Source of the DNA: Pseudoroseicyclus tamaricis
GTDB lineage: Bacteria > Pseudomonadota > Alphaproteobacteria > Rhodobacterales > Rhodobacteraceae
Assembly: GCF_012070395.1 (NCBI RefSeq)
Contig: NZ_JAAFYS010000001.1
Span: forward strand, 164,001 to 228,000
DNA: 64,000 nucleotides
Reading direction: 5' to 3'
Of this stretch, positions 16,847-25,557 are shown one piece after another (position 1 is the first letter of the stretch; the number at the start of each line of letters is the position of its first letter). The notes beneath the pieces are model-generated. The model was not told where the DNA came from. It did not search any database and worked only from the letters and a program-made list of their open reading frames with translations. A program made the position numbers and the translations under genes.

Positions 16847-19800
16847 CTACTCCGCCGGCACCGCGGCTCGGCGGCGGCGCAGTATCGCCCAGGTTCCGGC
16901 GTAGAGCAGGGCCAGCGCCGCGGCGAGGGCGAGGGCGAAGACGCCCAGCACCGGCCAGCCCTCCGGCACCGTCGCCCATGGCGCGGCGGGCCAGAGCTCC
17001 GGCAGCACGATCAGCGTGAAAAGCGCCGCCGCCACGGCCACCGCCAGCAGCGCCGGCACCTGCGCGCCCCGCGCCGGCGCCCGCAGCGCCTTGCGGGCGG
17101 AGGCGAAGAGCCGCGCGATATCCGCCTGGATCGCCAGCAGCGCCGGCACCACCAGCAGCACCAGCACCGTCCCGAAGGCCAGCCCGTAGACGAGCGTGAT
17201 CACCGTCGGCTTGAGGAACTCCGCCTGCGCCGAGCCCTCGTAGAGCAGCGGCGCCAGCCCCAGCACCGTCGTCGCCGTCGTCAGGAAGACCGGGCGCAGC
17301 CGGTCCGCCACCCCGTCGACGATCGCCGGCACCAGCCCCCGCTTCTCGGAATACTCGTCGATGGTGGAGACGAGCACGATGGAATCGTTGATGATGATGC
17401 CGATCATCCCGATCAGCCCCACCATCGAGAACATCGACAGCGGCATCCCCCAGGCCGCGTGGCCGAGGACCGCGCCGATCAGCCCGAAGGGAATGATCGA
17501 CATCACGATCAGCGGCCGCGCCCAGGAGGAGAAGATCCACGACAGCACGAGGTAGATCGCCAGCAGGCAGACCATCGTCCCCAGCCGGGCGCCGTTGAGG
17601 AACTCCTGCTCCTGCTCGGAGAGGCCCGACATCTCCGTGTCGATATGGTGCACCTGCTCGAGCCGCGGCAGGATGTCCCCCTCGATCTGGCTCATGATCT
17701 CCGCCGCGCGGTCGGCATCCTCGTCGTCCAGCCCCGCCGTCACCGAGATGAGCATCGTGCCGTTGATCCGGCGGACGGAGCTGAACCCCGTCCGCTGGCT
17801 GACGGTGACGATATCGGCCAGCGGCAGGTAGGTGCCGTCCTCGGCGCGCATCATCGTGCGGTCGAGGAAGTCGGCCGTCAGCTCCTCCTCCGGCAGCTCG
17901 ACGCGGATGGAGGCGCTGCGCGGCCCGTCGGGGAAGGTCGCCGCCTCCAGCCCGCCCAGCCGCTGGCGGAGGGTGGAGCCGAGCTGGTCGATGGTGAAGC
18001 CGAGCGCGCGGCCCTGCGCCGTCAGCGAGAGGATCAGCTCCTCCTTGTCATAGGCCAGCGAATCCTCGGGGCCCGACACCTCAGGGAACTGGCTCAGCTC
18101 CGCCTTCAGCGCCTCCGCCGCCTCCTTCAGGATCTCCGGTGTCCCCCCCGACAGCTCGACCGAGATCGCATCGCCCCCCGGCCCCGTGCCCCAGGAGCGG
18201 AAGCTGACCGTCTCCGCCATCGGCAGCGCCCGGGTGCGCTGCTGCAGGTCACTGGTGAACTGGCCGGAGGAGAAGGGGCGCAGGTCGGCGTCCACCAGCT
18301 CGATGGTGATGGCGCCAAGCTGGTAGCTCTCCTTGTCCTCGGCGCCGGAGAGGGGGCGCCCGTTGTTGCCGCCGATCTGGGCGATGACGTAGTTGATCGG
18401 GTTGACGCCGTAGGTCTCCTCGTACTCGGCCCCCAGCTCGGCGGCGGCGCGCTGCATCTCGTGCATCTGCTCGAGGCTGTCCTCGCGCGTCGCGCCCGGC
18501 AGCATGGCGAAGTTGCCGCCGACCGTCCCCTGCTCGGGGGAGGAGAAGAAGCGCCACTGCACGTCGCCGCGGATCAGCATCGCCCCCTGCCAGGCCAGCA
18601 TCAGCAGCGCCAGCGCCACCACCGGGTAGCGGGCGAGGATGACGAGGCGCACGAGCGGGCGGAACAGCCGCTCCTGCACGAAGCGCATGCCCCGGTCGAC
18701 CTGCCGGCTCGGCCAGTCGTACCAATGCGACTTCCCGGCACTCGCCAGCCCGTGGGAGAGGTGGTTGGGCAGGATGACGAAGCACTCGACAAGGCTCGCC
18801 GCCAGCACCGCGATGACGGTGAAGGGAATGTCGGAGATCAGGTCGCCGAAGCGCCCGCCGATGAGGACGAGCCCGTAGAAGGCGATGATCGTCGTCAGCG
18901 TGGCGGAGAAGACGGGCAGGAACATCCGCCGAGCCGCGTTCTCCGCCGCCACCTTGGGTGGCTCGCCGAGGCGCGTGGCGCGAAAGTCGGCATGCTCGCC
19001 GACGACGATGGCGTCGTCCACCACGATGCCGAGCGTGATGATCAGCGCGAAGAGCGACATGATGTTGAGCGTCAGCCCGAAGGCATACATCACCCCGATC
19101 GCCGCCAGCATCGAGACGGGCAGCCCCAGCGCCACCCAGAGCGCGGTGCGCGCGTTGAGGAAGAGGAACAGCAGCACCAGCACCAGCCCCAGCCCCATGG
19201 CGCCGTTATCGAGCAGCAGCGAGAGGCGGGCGGTGATCTCCTTGGCGGTGGAGTTGACGAGATCGATGGAGGTGCCGGCGGGCAGCGTCGCCTCCAGCTG
19301 CGCGGCGACCTCGCGGGCCGACTCCTCGATGGCGATGGCGTCGCCCTGCGCCGAGCGGCTGATGTCGATCTGCACCGCCGGGTTGTCGCCGACATAGAGC
19401 GCCCGGTCGCGGTTGATCGGCAGCGTCTGCACGTCGGCCACGTCGCCGATGGTCAGCGTCGTCCCGTCGGGGGCCTGCTGCAGGACGATCCCCGCGATCT
19501 CGCTGGCGGAGCGGCGCGCCTCGCCGGTGCGCAGGCGCTGGGCGCCGGCATCCCCCGCCGGGTCGGCCGTCACCTCCCGCGCGATGGCGGCGGAGATGTC
19601 GGACAGGCCGATGTCATGCTGGATGAGCGAGAGCGACGGCACCTCGACGAGGATCGAGGGCGCCGCGATGCCGCTGATCGAGGTCTGCGTGACGCCCTCC
19701 TCGAAGAGCCGCGCCACGTAATCGTCGGCGAACTCGGCCAAGGGCTCGATCCCCACCGGCCCGGTGATGATGGCCGAGGCGACCCGCTCGGCCCAGCCGC

Positions 19801-20179
19801 CCCGCCGCACCTGCGGCTCGTCGGCCCCCTCGGGCATGGAGACGGAGCTGGCGGCCTCCGAGACCTCCTTCTCCGCCGCGTCCATGTCCGCGCCCGGCTC
19901 GAATTCCAGCCGGATCGAGGCGCGCCCCTCCGAGGAGCGCGCATCCGATCCGGTGACCCCGGAGACGGAGCGCAGCGCCGGCTCCAGAGACTGCACGATG
20001 GCGGCGTCGACATCTTCCGCCCCGGCGCCGGACCATGAGACGGAGACTGAGATGGAATCGATGATGACATCGGGGAAGAACTGCGCCCGCATCCGCGGGA
20101 AGGCGAAGACGCCGGCGACGATCATCAGCACCATGACGAGGTTCGCCGCCGTCCGGTGCCGGGTGAAATAGGTGAACAT
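16847..20179 (-). CDS. RND (HAE1-like) efflux pump, inner-membrane subunit
   Basis: AcrB/MexB superfamily drug:proton antiporter, 1110 residues. N-terminus MFTYFTRHRTAANLVMV, then the pore domains, a TM4 proton-relay motif GIVVDDAIVVGEH (near 390), a second porter half and the TM10 region GIIINDSIVLVSTIDEYSE. After the usual twelve spans the protein continues for about 80 residues with two further hydrophobic segments (about 1035-1055 and 1075-1098), so it is longer than the typical ~1030-1050. The start at 20179 was chosen over an upstream ATG on homology. It is read after its adaptor gene; no TolC-type gene is adjacent. Confidence 0.93.
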   Translation of the reverse strand: MFTYFTRHRTAANLVMVLMIVAGVFAFPRMRAQFFPDVIIDSISVSVSWSGAGAEDVDAAIVQSLEPALRSVSGVTGSDARSSEGRASIRLEFEPGADMDAAEKEVSEAASSVSMPEGADEPQVRRGGWAERVASAIITGPVGIEPLAEFADDYVARLFEEGVTQTSISGIAAPSILVEVPSLSLIQHDIGLSDISAAIAREVTADPAGDAGAQRLRTGEARRSASEIAGIVLQQAPDGTTLTIGDVADVQTLPINRDRALYVGDNPAVQIDISRSAQGDAIAIEESAREVAAQLEATLPAGTSIDLVNSTAKEITARLSLLLDNGAMGLGLVLVLLFLFLNARTALWVALGLPVSMLAAIGVMYAFGLTLNIMSLFALIITLGIVVDDAIVVGEHADFRATRLGEPPKVAAENAARRMFLPVFSATLTTIIAFYGLVLIGGRFGDLISDIPFTVIAVLAASLVECFVILPNHLSHGLASAGKSHWYDWPSRQVDRGMRFVQERLFRPLVRLVILARYPVVALALLMLAWQGAMLIRGDVQWRFFSSPEQGTVGGNFAMLPGATREDSLEQMHEMQRAAAELGAEYEETYGVNPINYVIAQIGGNNGRPLSGAEDKESYQLGAITIELVDADLRPFSSGQFTSDLQQRTRALPMAETVSFRSWGTGPGGDAISVELSGGTPEILKEAAEALKAELSQFPEVSGPEDSLAYDKEELILSLTAQGRALGFTIDQLGSTLRQRLGGLEAATFPDGPRSASIRVELPEEELTADFLDRTMMRAEDGTYLPLADIVTVSQRTGFSSVRRINGTMLISVTAGLDDEDADRAAEIMSQIEGDILPRLEQVHHIDTEMSGLSEQEQEFLNGARLGTMVCLLAIYLVLSWIFSSWARPLIVMSIIPFGLIGAVLGHAAWGMPLSMFSMVGLIGMIGIIINDSIVLVSTIDEYSEKRGLVPAIVDGVADRLRPVFLTTATTVLGLAPLLYEGSAQAEFLKPTVITLVYGLAFGTVLVLLVVPALLAIQADIARLFASARKALRAPARGAQVPALLAVAVAAALFTLIVLPELWPAAPWATVPEGWPVLGVFALALAAALALLYAGTWAILRRRRAAVPAE

Positions 20180-20306
20180 CCCTAGCGTCCCCCGTCCGGG
20201 CCGCAGCCGCGGCCCCTGGGGCGCCCGCACCGGTCTTCCGGGCCGCGCACCCGCGCTCCCCGCCCGGGCGAGGCCGGCCGGGCAGGGGAGACCGCCGCCG
20301 CGCCCA

Positions 20307-21881
20307 TCAGATGCCCATCCCGCTTTCGAGCCGCGCCACCATCTCCGCCGGCACTTCCGGCTGGGCGAGCGTCTCGCGGATGCGGGCCTTGGCCGCGTCG
20401 GGCATCCCGTCGCTCTCGTCGAGATAGGCGATCAGCCGCGCGCGCCGCTCTTCATCGAGCGCGATCATCTCCCCGGTCGACGCAGCTCCGGCGCCACCCT
20501 CACCGGGCGGGCCTCCGGCCCCGTCGCCACCTTCACCGGGCGGGCCACCAGCCCCGCCGCCGCCGAAGCCCTCCGGCGCCGCGGCGACCTCCTCGCCCGT
20601 GACCAGCTCTTCGCCGCTGTCCAGCAGCGGGCTGATGCGCAGCCCCTCTCCGATCAGCGGCGAGCGCTCGCGGACGACCCACTCGCCCTCCAGATCGGGC
20701 GCGCGGATCAGCACCTCGTCGCCCTGCCGGCGGATCAGCGCCACGCTCACCTCGTCCAGCCGGTTGCCTTCGCCCAGCGCCAGCACCGTCCCGTCGGCGG
20801 CCAGCGCCGCGGCGGGGAGGCGGGCGATCTGCGTCTGCTCCGGCTCGGCGATGGAGACGGTGACGAAATCACCGGGCCGCAGCCCGTGGGCGCCGCCGAT
20901 CTCGGCATAGATCAGCCGGCCCGACTGGCTCTCGCCCCCGGCGCTCTCGCGCGTGATCCGCCCCTCCGCCTCCAGCGTCAGGCCTGAGACATCCAGCGCC
21001 ACCGTCACCGGCGCCGCGATCAGCTCGCCGTCCTCGTCCAGCAGGTTGGCATATTGCGCGGCGCTGACGCGGAAGGCCGCCTCCAGCGCATCGGGGTCGA
21101 TCAGCTCCGCCACCTGCTCGGAGGCGGAGATGCGGGCGCCCTCGCCGATGGTCACGCTCGCCAGCACCCCGGTGAAGGGGGCAGTGACCTCCGTCTCCGC
21201 CAGCGCCCGCTCCGCCTCGTCGACGCTCAGGCGGGTGCGGGCGATGGTGTTCTGGCCCGTGTCCACCGCCGCCTCGGCCTGCGCCAGCGCCTGGCGGCGG
21301 GAGAGAACCGTGGCCTGCGCGTTGGAGGCGGCCAGCTCCGCCGTCTCCAGCTCCGTCTGGGTGACGATGCCGCGGTCGACGAGGCCCTGCTGCCGCTCCA
21401 GTGCGGCGGTGCGCAGCTCTGCCTGCTCCTCGGCGGAGGCGAGCTCGTCACGCGCCAGCGTCAGCGCCCGTTCGGCATCGCGGGCCTCGGCCTCGGCATC
21501 GGCGAGGTCGGCCCGGGCGCGGGCCAGCGCCGCCTCCGCCTCCACGGGGTCGAGCCGCAGCAGCAGCTCCCCGGCCTCCACCTGCCCGCCATCGGCGAAG
21601 TCCTCCGACACCCATGTGACGGTGCCGCCGGGATTGGGCCGCAGCGCCAGCGTGCGCCGCGAGCGCAGCTCTCCGTAGACATCGAGGATCGGCCGGATCG
21701 TCTCTCCACGCACCTGGACGACGTTCGCCGCCACCACGCGCTCCTGCTGGGGGAAGCTGCGCGGCTCGGCGTTCATCCGTTCGCTGACCGCGCCCCAGAG
21801 GACGAGCCCCGCCTGCACCAGCAGCACGACAGTCAGCGCCATGAGGAAGATGCCGAGGAAGGCCCGGCCGACGAATCGCAT
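20307..21881 (-). CDS. RND periplasmic adaptor subunit (membrane fusion protein)
   Basis: Links the RND pump to an outer-membrane channel. The 524 residues comprise an N-terminal membrane anchor (about 7-30), a lipoyl half (GGTVTWVSEDFADGGQVEAG), a long alpha-helical hairpin rich in Ala/Glu (about 110-230), the second lipoyl half (VTAPFTGVLASVTIGEGARI) and beta-barrel domains. After about residue 430 there is an unusual Gly/Pro tract (two GGPPGEGG repeats) and a charged helical C-terminal domain, making it longer than most adaptors. Operon with the pump gene, 127 bases apart. Confidence 0.92.
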   Translation of the reverse strand: MRFVGRAFLGIFLMALTVVLLVQAGLVLWGAVSERMNAEPRSFPQQERVVAANVVQVRGETIRPILDVYGELRSRRTLALRPNPGGTVTWVSEDFADGGQVEAGELLLRLDPVEAEAALARARADLADAEAEARDAERALTLARDELASAEEQAELRTAALERQQGLVDRGIVTQTELETAELAASNAQATVLSRRQALAQAEAAVDTGQNTIARTRLSVDEAERALAETEVTAPFTGVLASVTIGEGARISASEQVAELIDPDALEAAFRVSAAQYANLLDEDGELIAAPVTVALDVSGLTLEAEGRITRESAGGESQSGRLIYAEIGGAHGLRPGDFVTVSIAEPEQTQIARLPAAALAADGTVLALGEGNRLDEVSVALIRRQGDEVLIRAPDLEGEWVVRERSPLIGEGLRISPLLDSGEELVTGEEVAAAPEGFGGGGAGGPPGEGGDGAGGPPGEGGAGAASTGEMIALDEERRARLIAYLDESDGMPDAAKARIRETLAQPEVPAEMVARLESGMGI

Positions 21882-22073
21882 CTGTTCTCCCCTTTGCCTG
21901 AGAAATCAGGGCCATGATGCGGCGGTCTTGTCTACCGCACGCCCCTTCAACGGCCCGTGACGGACAATCCGTCGCGCCAGGGGCGCACAGGTCCGCGGCA
22001 CTCTGCCGGGGGCGCGCGGAGCGCACCGCCCCGATCCCTAAGGCTCTTCAGCCCGGCACCCCCGGCCCGCGCC

Positions 22074-22613
22074 TCACGCCTTGCGGCGCATGTGCTCATC
22101 GAGCCGCGGCAGGATCTCCACGAAGTTGCAGGGCATGTGCCGGTAGTCGAGCTGCGCCTTCAGGATCCCGTCCCACCCGTCCTTGCAGGCCCCGGGGGAG
22201 CCGGGGAGCGCGAAGAGGTAGGTGCCGTTCGCCACCCCGCCGCAGGCGCGCGACTGCACGGCGGAGGTGCCGATCTTCTCGAAGGAAATCATGGTGAAGA
22301 GCGTCGAGAAGGCGTCGATCTCCTTCTCGTAGACGGCGCGGTGGGCTTCCACTGTCACGTCCCGCCCCGTCAGCCCGGTGCCTCCGGTGGTGACGATCAC
22401 GTCGATCCCCGGCTGCGCGACCCAGTCCCGCAGCTGGGCCACCAGCCGGTCCAGATCGTCGGGCAGCAGCGCCCGCTCCGCCAGCCGGTGCCCGGCCTCC
22501 TCGATCCGCGTGGCGAGGATGTCGCCCGAGCGGTCATCCTCCGCCTTGCGCGTGTCGGAGACGGTCATCAGCGCGATGTTCAGCGGGATAAACGCCCGCT
22601 CTCCGGCGCTCAT
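22074..22613 (-). CDS. moaB: Molybdenum cofactor biosynthesis protein B
   Basis: MoaB/MogA-type protein, 179 residues, involved in molybdopterin adenylylation. Motifs: NIALMTVSDTR at the start, VIVTTGGTGLTGRDVT (about 95-110) and FALPGSPGACKDGWDGIL (about 145-162). ATG at 22613 has CGGAG upstream; the frame stays open further left but that part overlaps the phosphoesterase gene. Same strand as and downstream of the phosphoesterase and UDG genes. Confidence 0.93.
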   Translation of the reverse strand: MSAGERAFIPLNIALMTVSDTRKAEDDRSGDILATRIEEAGHRLAERALLPDDLDRLVAQLRDWVAQPGIDVIVTTGGTGLTGRDVTVEAHRAVYEKEIDAFSTLFTMISFEKIGTSAVQSRACGGVANGTYLFALPGSPGACKDGWDGILKAQLDYRHMPCNFVEILPRLDEHMRRKA

Positions 22614-22647
22614 GTCCGGCTCCGGGGCCGGCTCTGGGCGCCGCGCC

Positions 22648-23238
22648 TCACAGGTCGGCCCAGTAGAGGCCGGGGCCGAGGTTGCGGCACAGCGAGGTGC
22701 CGATTGTCCCCTCCGCGCCCCAGCAATCGTGGACATGGCCGAAGGCCATCAGCCCCGGCTGCATCCGCTCCGCCGCCTCTCGCAGCGCCTCCGACCCGAT
22801 GGAGCCGGCGCGCGAGTGGCGGTCCCCCACGCCCTTGGGCGGCGAATGGGTGAGCAGCACGTCGCAGGTGTCGTAGGGGGCGAGCAGCCGCTCCGCCTCC
22901 GCCTCCTCGATGTCCCACGAGGCGAAATCGGCATCCGGCAGGGGCGGGATGCCGCCGCCGAGGCCGACGACGATGAGGCCGGCGCGCTCGATCTCCTGCC
23001 CGTGAAGGACCGTCAGGTCGGTGGCCGCGCGCAGCGCCTCGAGGCTCTCGTTGTTGCCGGGCACGAGGATCGCCTTCTCCCCCAGCGGGGCGAGGATGGC
23101 CATGATCTCCGCCAGCCCCTCGTGGGCGTTGGCGAAGTCCCCGGCGAGGAGGACGAGGTCCGCGGCGGGGGCGGCGTCGACGATGGCGCGGGCGGCGTCA
23201 TGATCGCAATGCAGGTCGGAGGCGGCGAGGATCTTCAT
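22648..23238 (-). CDS. Calcineurin-like metallophosphoesterase
   Basis: A 196-residue binuclear metallophosphoesterase. Metal-binding motifs are complete: DLHCDH (8-13), GDF (32-34), PGNNES (59-64), LLTHSPP (about 128) and GHVH (about 166-169). The substrate cannot be told from sequence; small stand-alone members often hydrolyse phosphodiesters. Its ATG overlaps the UDG stop (ATGA), so the two are co-translated, which hints at a nucleic-acid link, by inference only. Confidence 0.88.
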   Translation of the reverse strand: MKILAASDLHCDHDAARAIVDAAPAADLVLLAGDFANAHEGLAEIMAILAPLGEKAILVPGNNESLEALRAATDLTVLHGQEIERAGLIVVGLGGGIPPLPDADFASWDIEEAEAERLLAPYDTCDVLLTHSPPKGVGDRHSRAGSIGSEALREAAERMQPGLMAFGHVHDCWGAEGTIGTSLCRNLGPGLYWADL

Positions 23239-24062
23239 GAGGTCTCTTCAAGCTTGGCGGCGAGGTCGAGCAGGTCTGCCCAGGCCTCGCGCTTGGCGGC
23301 GGGGTTTCTCAACAGGTAGGCCGGGTGGAACATCGGCAAGGCCGGACGGCCAAGGACCCGCGCCCATTGGCCGCGCAGACGGGTGATCCCGGCGCGGCCC
23401 ATGAGCGCCTGGCAGGGGGTGTTTCCCATGAGGATCAGCACCTCCGGCTCCGCCAGCTCGACATGCCGCTCGAGGAACGGCAGGTGCATGGCGATCTCCG
23501 CCGGCTCCGGTGTCCGGTTGGCCGGCGGGCGCCAGGGCAGGACGTTGGTGATGTAGACGGCGCGGGCCGGGTCGGGGCTGGCGCGGGACATGTCGATGGC
23601 GGCGAGCATCCGGTCGAGGAGCTGGCCGGCCTTGCCGACGAAGGGCTTGCCCTGCCTGTCCTCCTCCCGCCCCGGCGCCTCGCCGACGATCATGACGCGG
23701 GCGGCGGGGTTGCCGTCGGCGAAGACGAAGCTCTGGGCGGCGAGCCGCAGCGCGCAATGTTCGAAGGCCGACATCGCCTCGGCGAGCGCCTCGAGGCTCT
23801 GCGCGCCTTCGGCGATGCGCTTCGCCTCGGCCACCGGGTCCACCCCGGCCGCTTGCGCGGCCTCGCCGGCGGCCGCCGCTTGCGCGGCGGGGGCTGCCGC
23901 TGGCGCGGCAGCGGGCGCCCCTTCGGGGCGGGCCGCCTTCGGCGGTGCCTGCGGCAGCTCGAAGCGGTCGATGGGCGACTCGCCGATGGGCTCGTCGGCC
24001 CCCAGCTCGATCTGCCAGGCCAGCGCCGCCAGCGCGGCCTCGTATGTCAGCGAGTCTTGCAC
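23235..24062 (-). CDS. Family 4-like uracil-DNA glycosylase
   Basis: Removes uracil from DNA. Motif A GEAPGREEDRQGKPFVGKAG and motif B HPAYLL are those of family 4/5 UDGs, with the VYITNVLPWRPPANRTP segment between. An Ala/Pro-rich linker (about 40-75) precedes the core. Family 4 enzymes usually hold a 4Fe-4S cluster with four cysteines; only two cysteines occur here (in EHCALR and NTPCQ), and the CxLPFL position is HLPFL. The start is uncertain: GTG at 24062 gives MQDSLTYEAALAALAWQIEL, like relatives; the longer frame begins with TTG at 24098. No clear ribosome site at either. Confidence 0.88.
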   Translation of the reverse strand: MQDSLTYEAALAALAWQIELGADEPIGESPIDRFELPQAPPKAARPEGAPAAAPAAAPAAQAAAAGEAAQAAGVDPVAEAKRIAEGAQSLEALAEAMSAFEHCALRLAAQSFVFADGNPAARVMIVGEAPGREEDRQGKPFVGKAGQLLDRMLAAIDMSRASPDPARAVYITNVLPWRPPANRTPEPAEIAMHLPFLERHVELAEPEVLILMGNTPCQALMGRAGITRLRGQWARVLGRPALPMFHPAYLLRNPAAKREAWADLLDLAAKLEETS

Positions 24063-24155
24063 GCCGCGGATGGTGACAGGCTCCGCGGCCGGGAACAATG
24101 CGCCGCCGCGCCCCCAGCGTGCCTTGGGCGCGACCCCAGCCGCCCCGCCCCCCCT

Positions 24156-24234
24156 TCATCTGGCCAGAAATCCCTCGGGGGGTCGCCACTGGTGGCGCCA
24201 TGGGTCCGAGCCCCAATGGCGACGGGCTGGCCCC
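24156..24234. repeat. CATCTGGCCAGAAAT... dispersed element
   Basis: Second good copy of the element at 10555-10633, same orientation: TCATCTGGCCAGAAATCCC, G-run, GTCGCCA...TGGCGAC arms and GGGCTGGCCCCC. Lies in the divergent gap between the UDG gene and lysA. Confidence 0.7.
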
Positions 24235-24282
24235 CGCTTCCGCCCGTTGATCGCCGCGCGCCACCGGCCTATGAGCGGCCCC

Positions 24283-25548
24283 ATGGATCACTTCCTCTAC
24301 CGCGCCGGCGCCCTCCATGCCGAAGATGTCCCCGTGGCGGAGATTGCCGCCGCCGTGGGCACCCCCGTCTACATCTACTCCGCCGCGACGCTGGAGCGGC
24401 ACTTCCGGCTCTTCGACGAGGCGCTGGGCGATCTGCCCCACCTCGTCTGCTTCGCCGCCAAGGCCGCCGGCAACGTGGCGATCCTCAAGCTGCTCGGCGA
24501 TCTCGGCGCCGGCGCCGACGTCGTCTCCCTCGGCGAGTACCTCAAGGCCCGCGCCGCCGGCATCCCCGGCGAGCGGATCGTCTTCTCCGGCGTCGGCAAG
24601 ACGCGGGAGGAGATGTGCCACGCCCTCGCCGGCGGCATCCGCCAGTTCAACCTCGAGAGCGAGCCGGAGATGCGCGCCCTCTCCGAGGTCGCCGCCGAGA
24701 TGGGCGTCGAGGCGCCGGTGACCATCCGGGTGAACCCCGATGTCGACGCGAAGACCCACGCCAAGATCGCCACCGGCAAGAGCGAGAACAAGTTCGGCAT
24801 CCCCCTCGCCAAGGCCCGCGCCGCCTATGCCGAGGCGGCGAGCCTCCCCGGCCTGCGCATCGTCGGCATCGACGTGCACATCGGCTCCCAGCTGACCGAC
24901 CTCGCCCCCTTCGAGGCCGCTTTCGCCAAGGTCGCCGAGCTGACGGAGGCGCTGCGCGCCGACGGCCACGACATCGTCCGCCTCGATCTCGGCGGCGGCC
25001 TCGGCATCCCCTACGAGCGCTCCAACTCCGCCCCGCCGCTGCCCGTCGAATACGGGCAGATGGTCCGCCGCACCCTCGGCCACCTCGGCTGCGAGATCGA
25101 GATCGAGCCGGGGCGCCTCATCGCCGGCAATGCCGGGCTCCTCGTCTCCGAGGTGATCTATCTCAAGGAGGGCGAGGGGCGGGACTTCCTGATCCTCGAC
25201 GCCGCGATGAACGATCTCATCCGCCCCGCCATGTACGACGCCTGGCACGACATCGTCCCCGTCACCGAGCCGCCCGCCGGCACCGAGACGCAGCCCTATG
25301 ACATCGTCGGCCCCGTCTGCGAGAGCGGCGACACCTTCGCCCGCGCCCGCCCCATGCCGCCGGTCAAGCCCGGCGAGCTGGTCGCCTTCCGCTCCGCCGG
25401 CGCCTACGGCGCGGTGATGGCCAGCGAGTACAACGGCCGGCCGCTCGTGCCTGAAGTCCTCGTGAGGGGGGATCAATTCGCGGTTATCCGCCGGCGCCCC
25501 TCCTATGAAGAGATGATTTCGAGGGATACCCTTCCGTCATGGCTCTGA
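24283..25548 (+). CDS. lysA: Diaminopimelate decarboxylase
   Basis: PLP enzyme that decarboxylates meso-diaminopimelate in the last step of lysine synthesis. The 421 residues show the PLP-lysine segment CFAAKAAGNVAIL (about 57-69), GIDVHIGSQLTD (about 196), the phosphate-binding LDLGGGLGIPY (about 240) and the catalytic GPVCESGDTFA (about 345). ATG at 24283 (MDHFLYRAGALHAEDVP) matches relatives; an ATG four codons earlier is possible. The Lys motif deviates from the usual YAVKAN. Followed nine bases later by the TIGR02302 gene. Confidence 0.95.
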   Translation: MDHFLYRAGALHAEDVPVAEIAAAVGTPVYIYSAATLERHFRLFDEALGDLPHLVCFAAKAAGNVAILKLLGDLGAGADVVSLGEYLKARAAGIPGERIVFSGVGKTREEMCHALAGGIRQFNLESEPEMRALSEVAAEMGVEAPVTIRVNPDVDAKTHAKIATGKSENKFGIPLAKARAAYAEAASLPGLRIVGIDVHIGSQLTDLAPFEAAFAKVAELTEALRADGHDIVRLDLGGGLGIPYERSNSAPPLPVEYGQMVRRTLGHLGCEIEIEPGRLIAGNAGLLVSEVIYLKEGEGRDFLILDAAMNDLIRPAMYDAWHDIVPVTEPPAGTETQPYDIVGPVCESGDTFARARPMPPVKPGELVAFRSAGAYGAVMASEYNGRPLVPEVLVRGDQFAVIRRRPSYEEMISRDTLPSWL

Positions 25549-25557
25549 GCGCATAAG

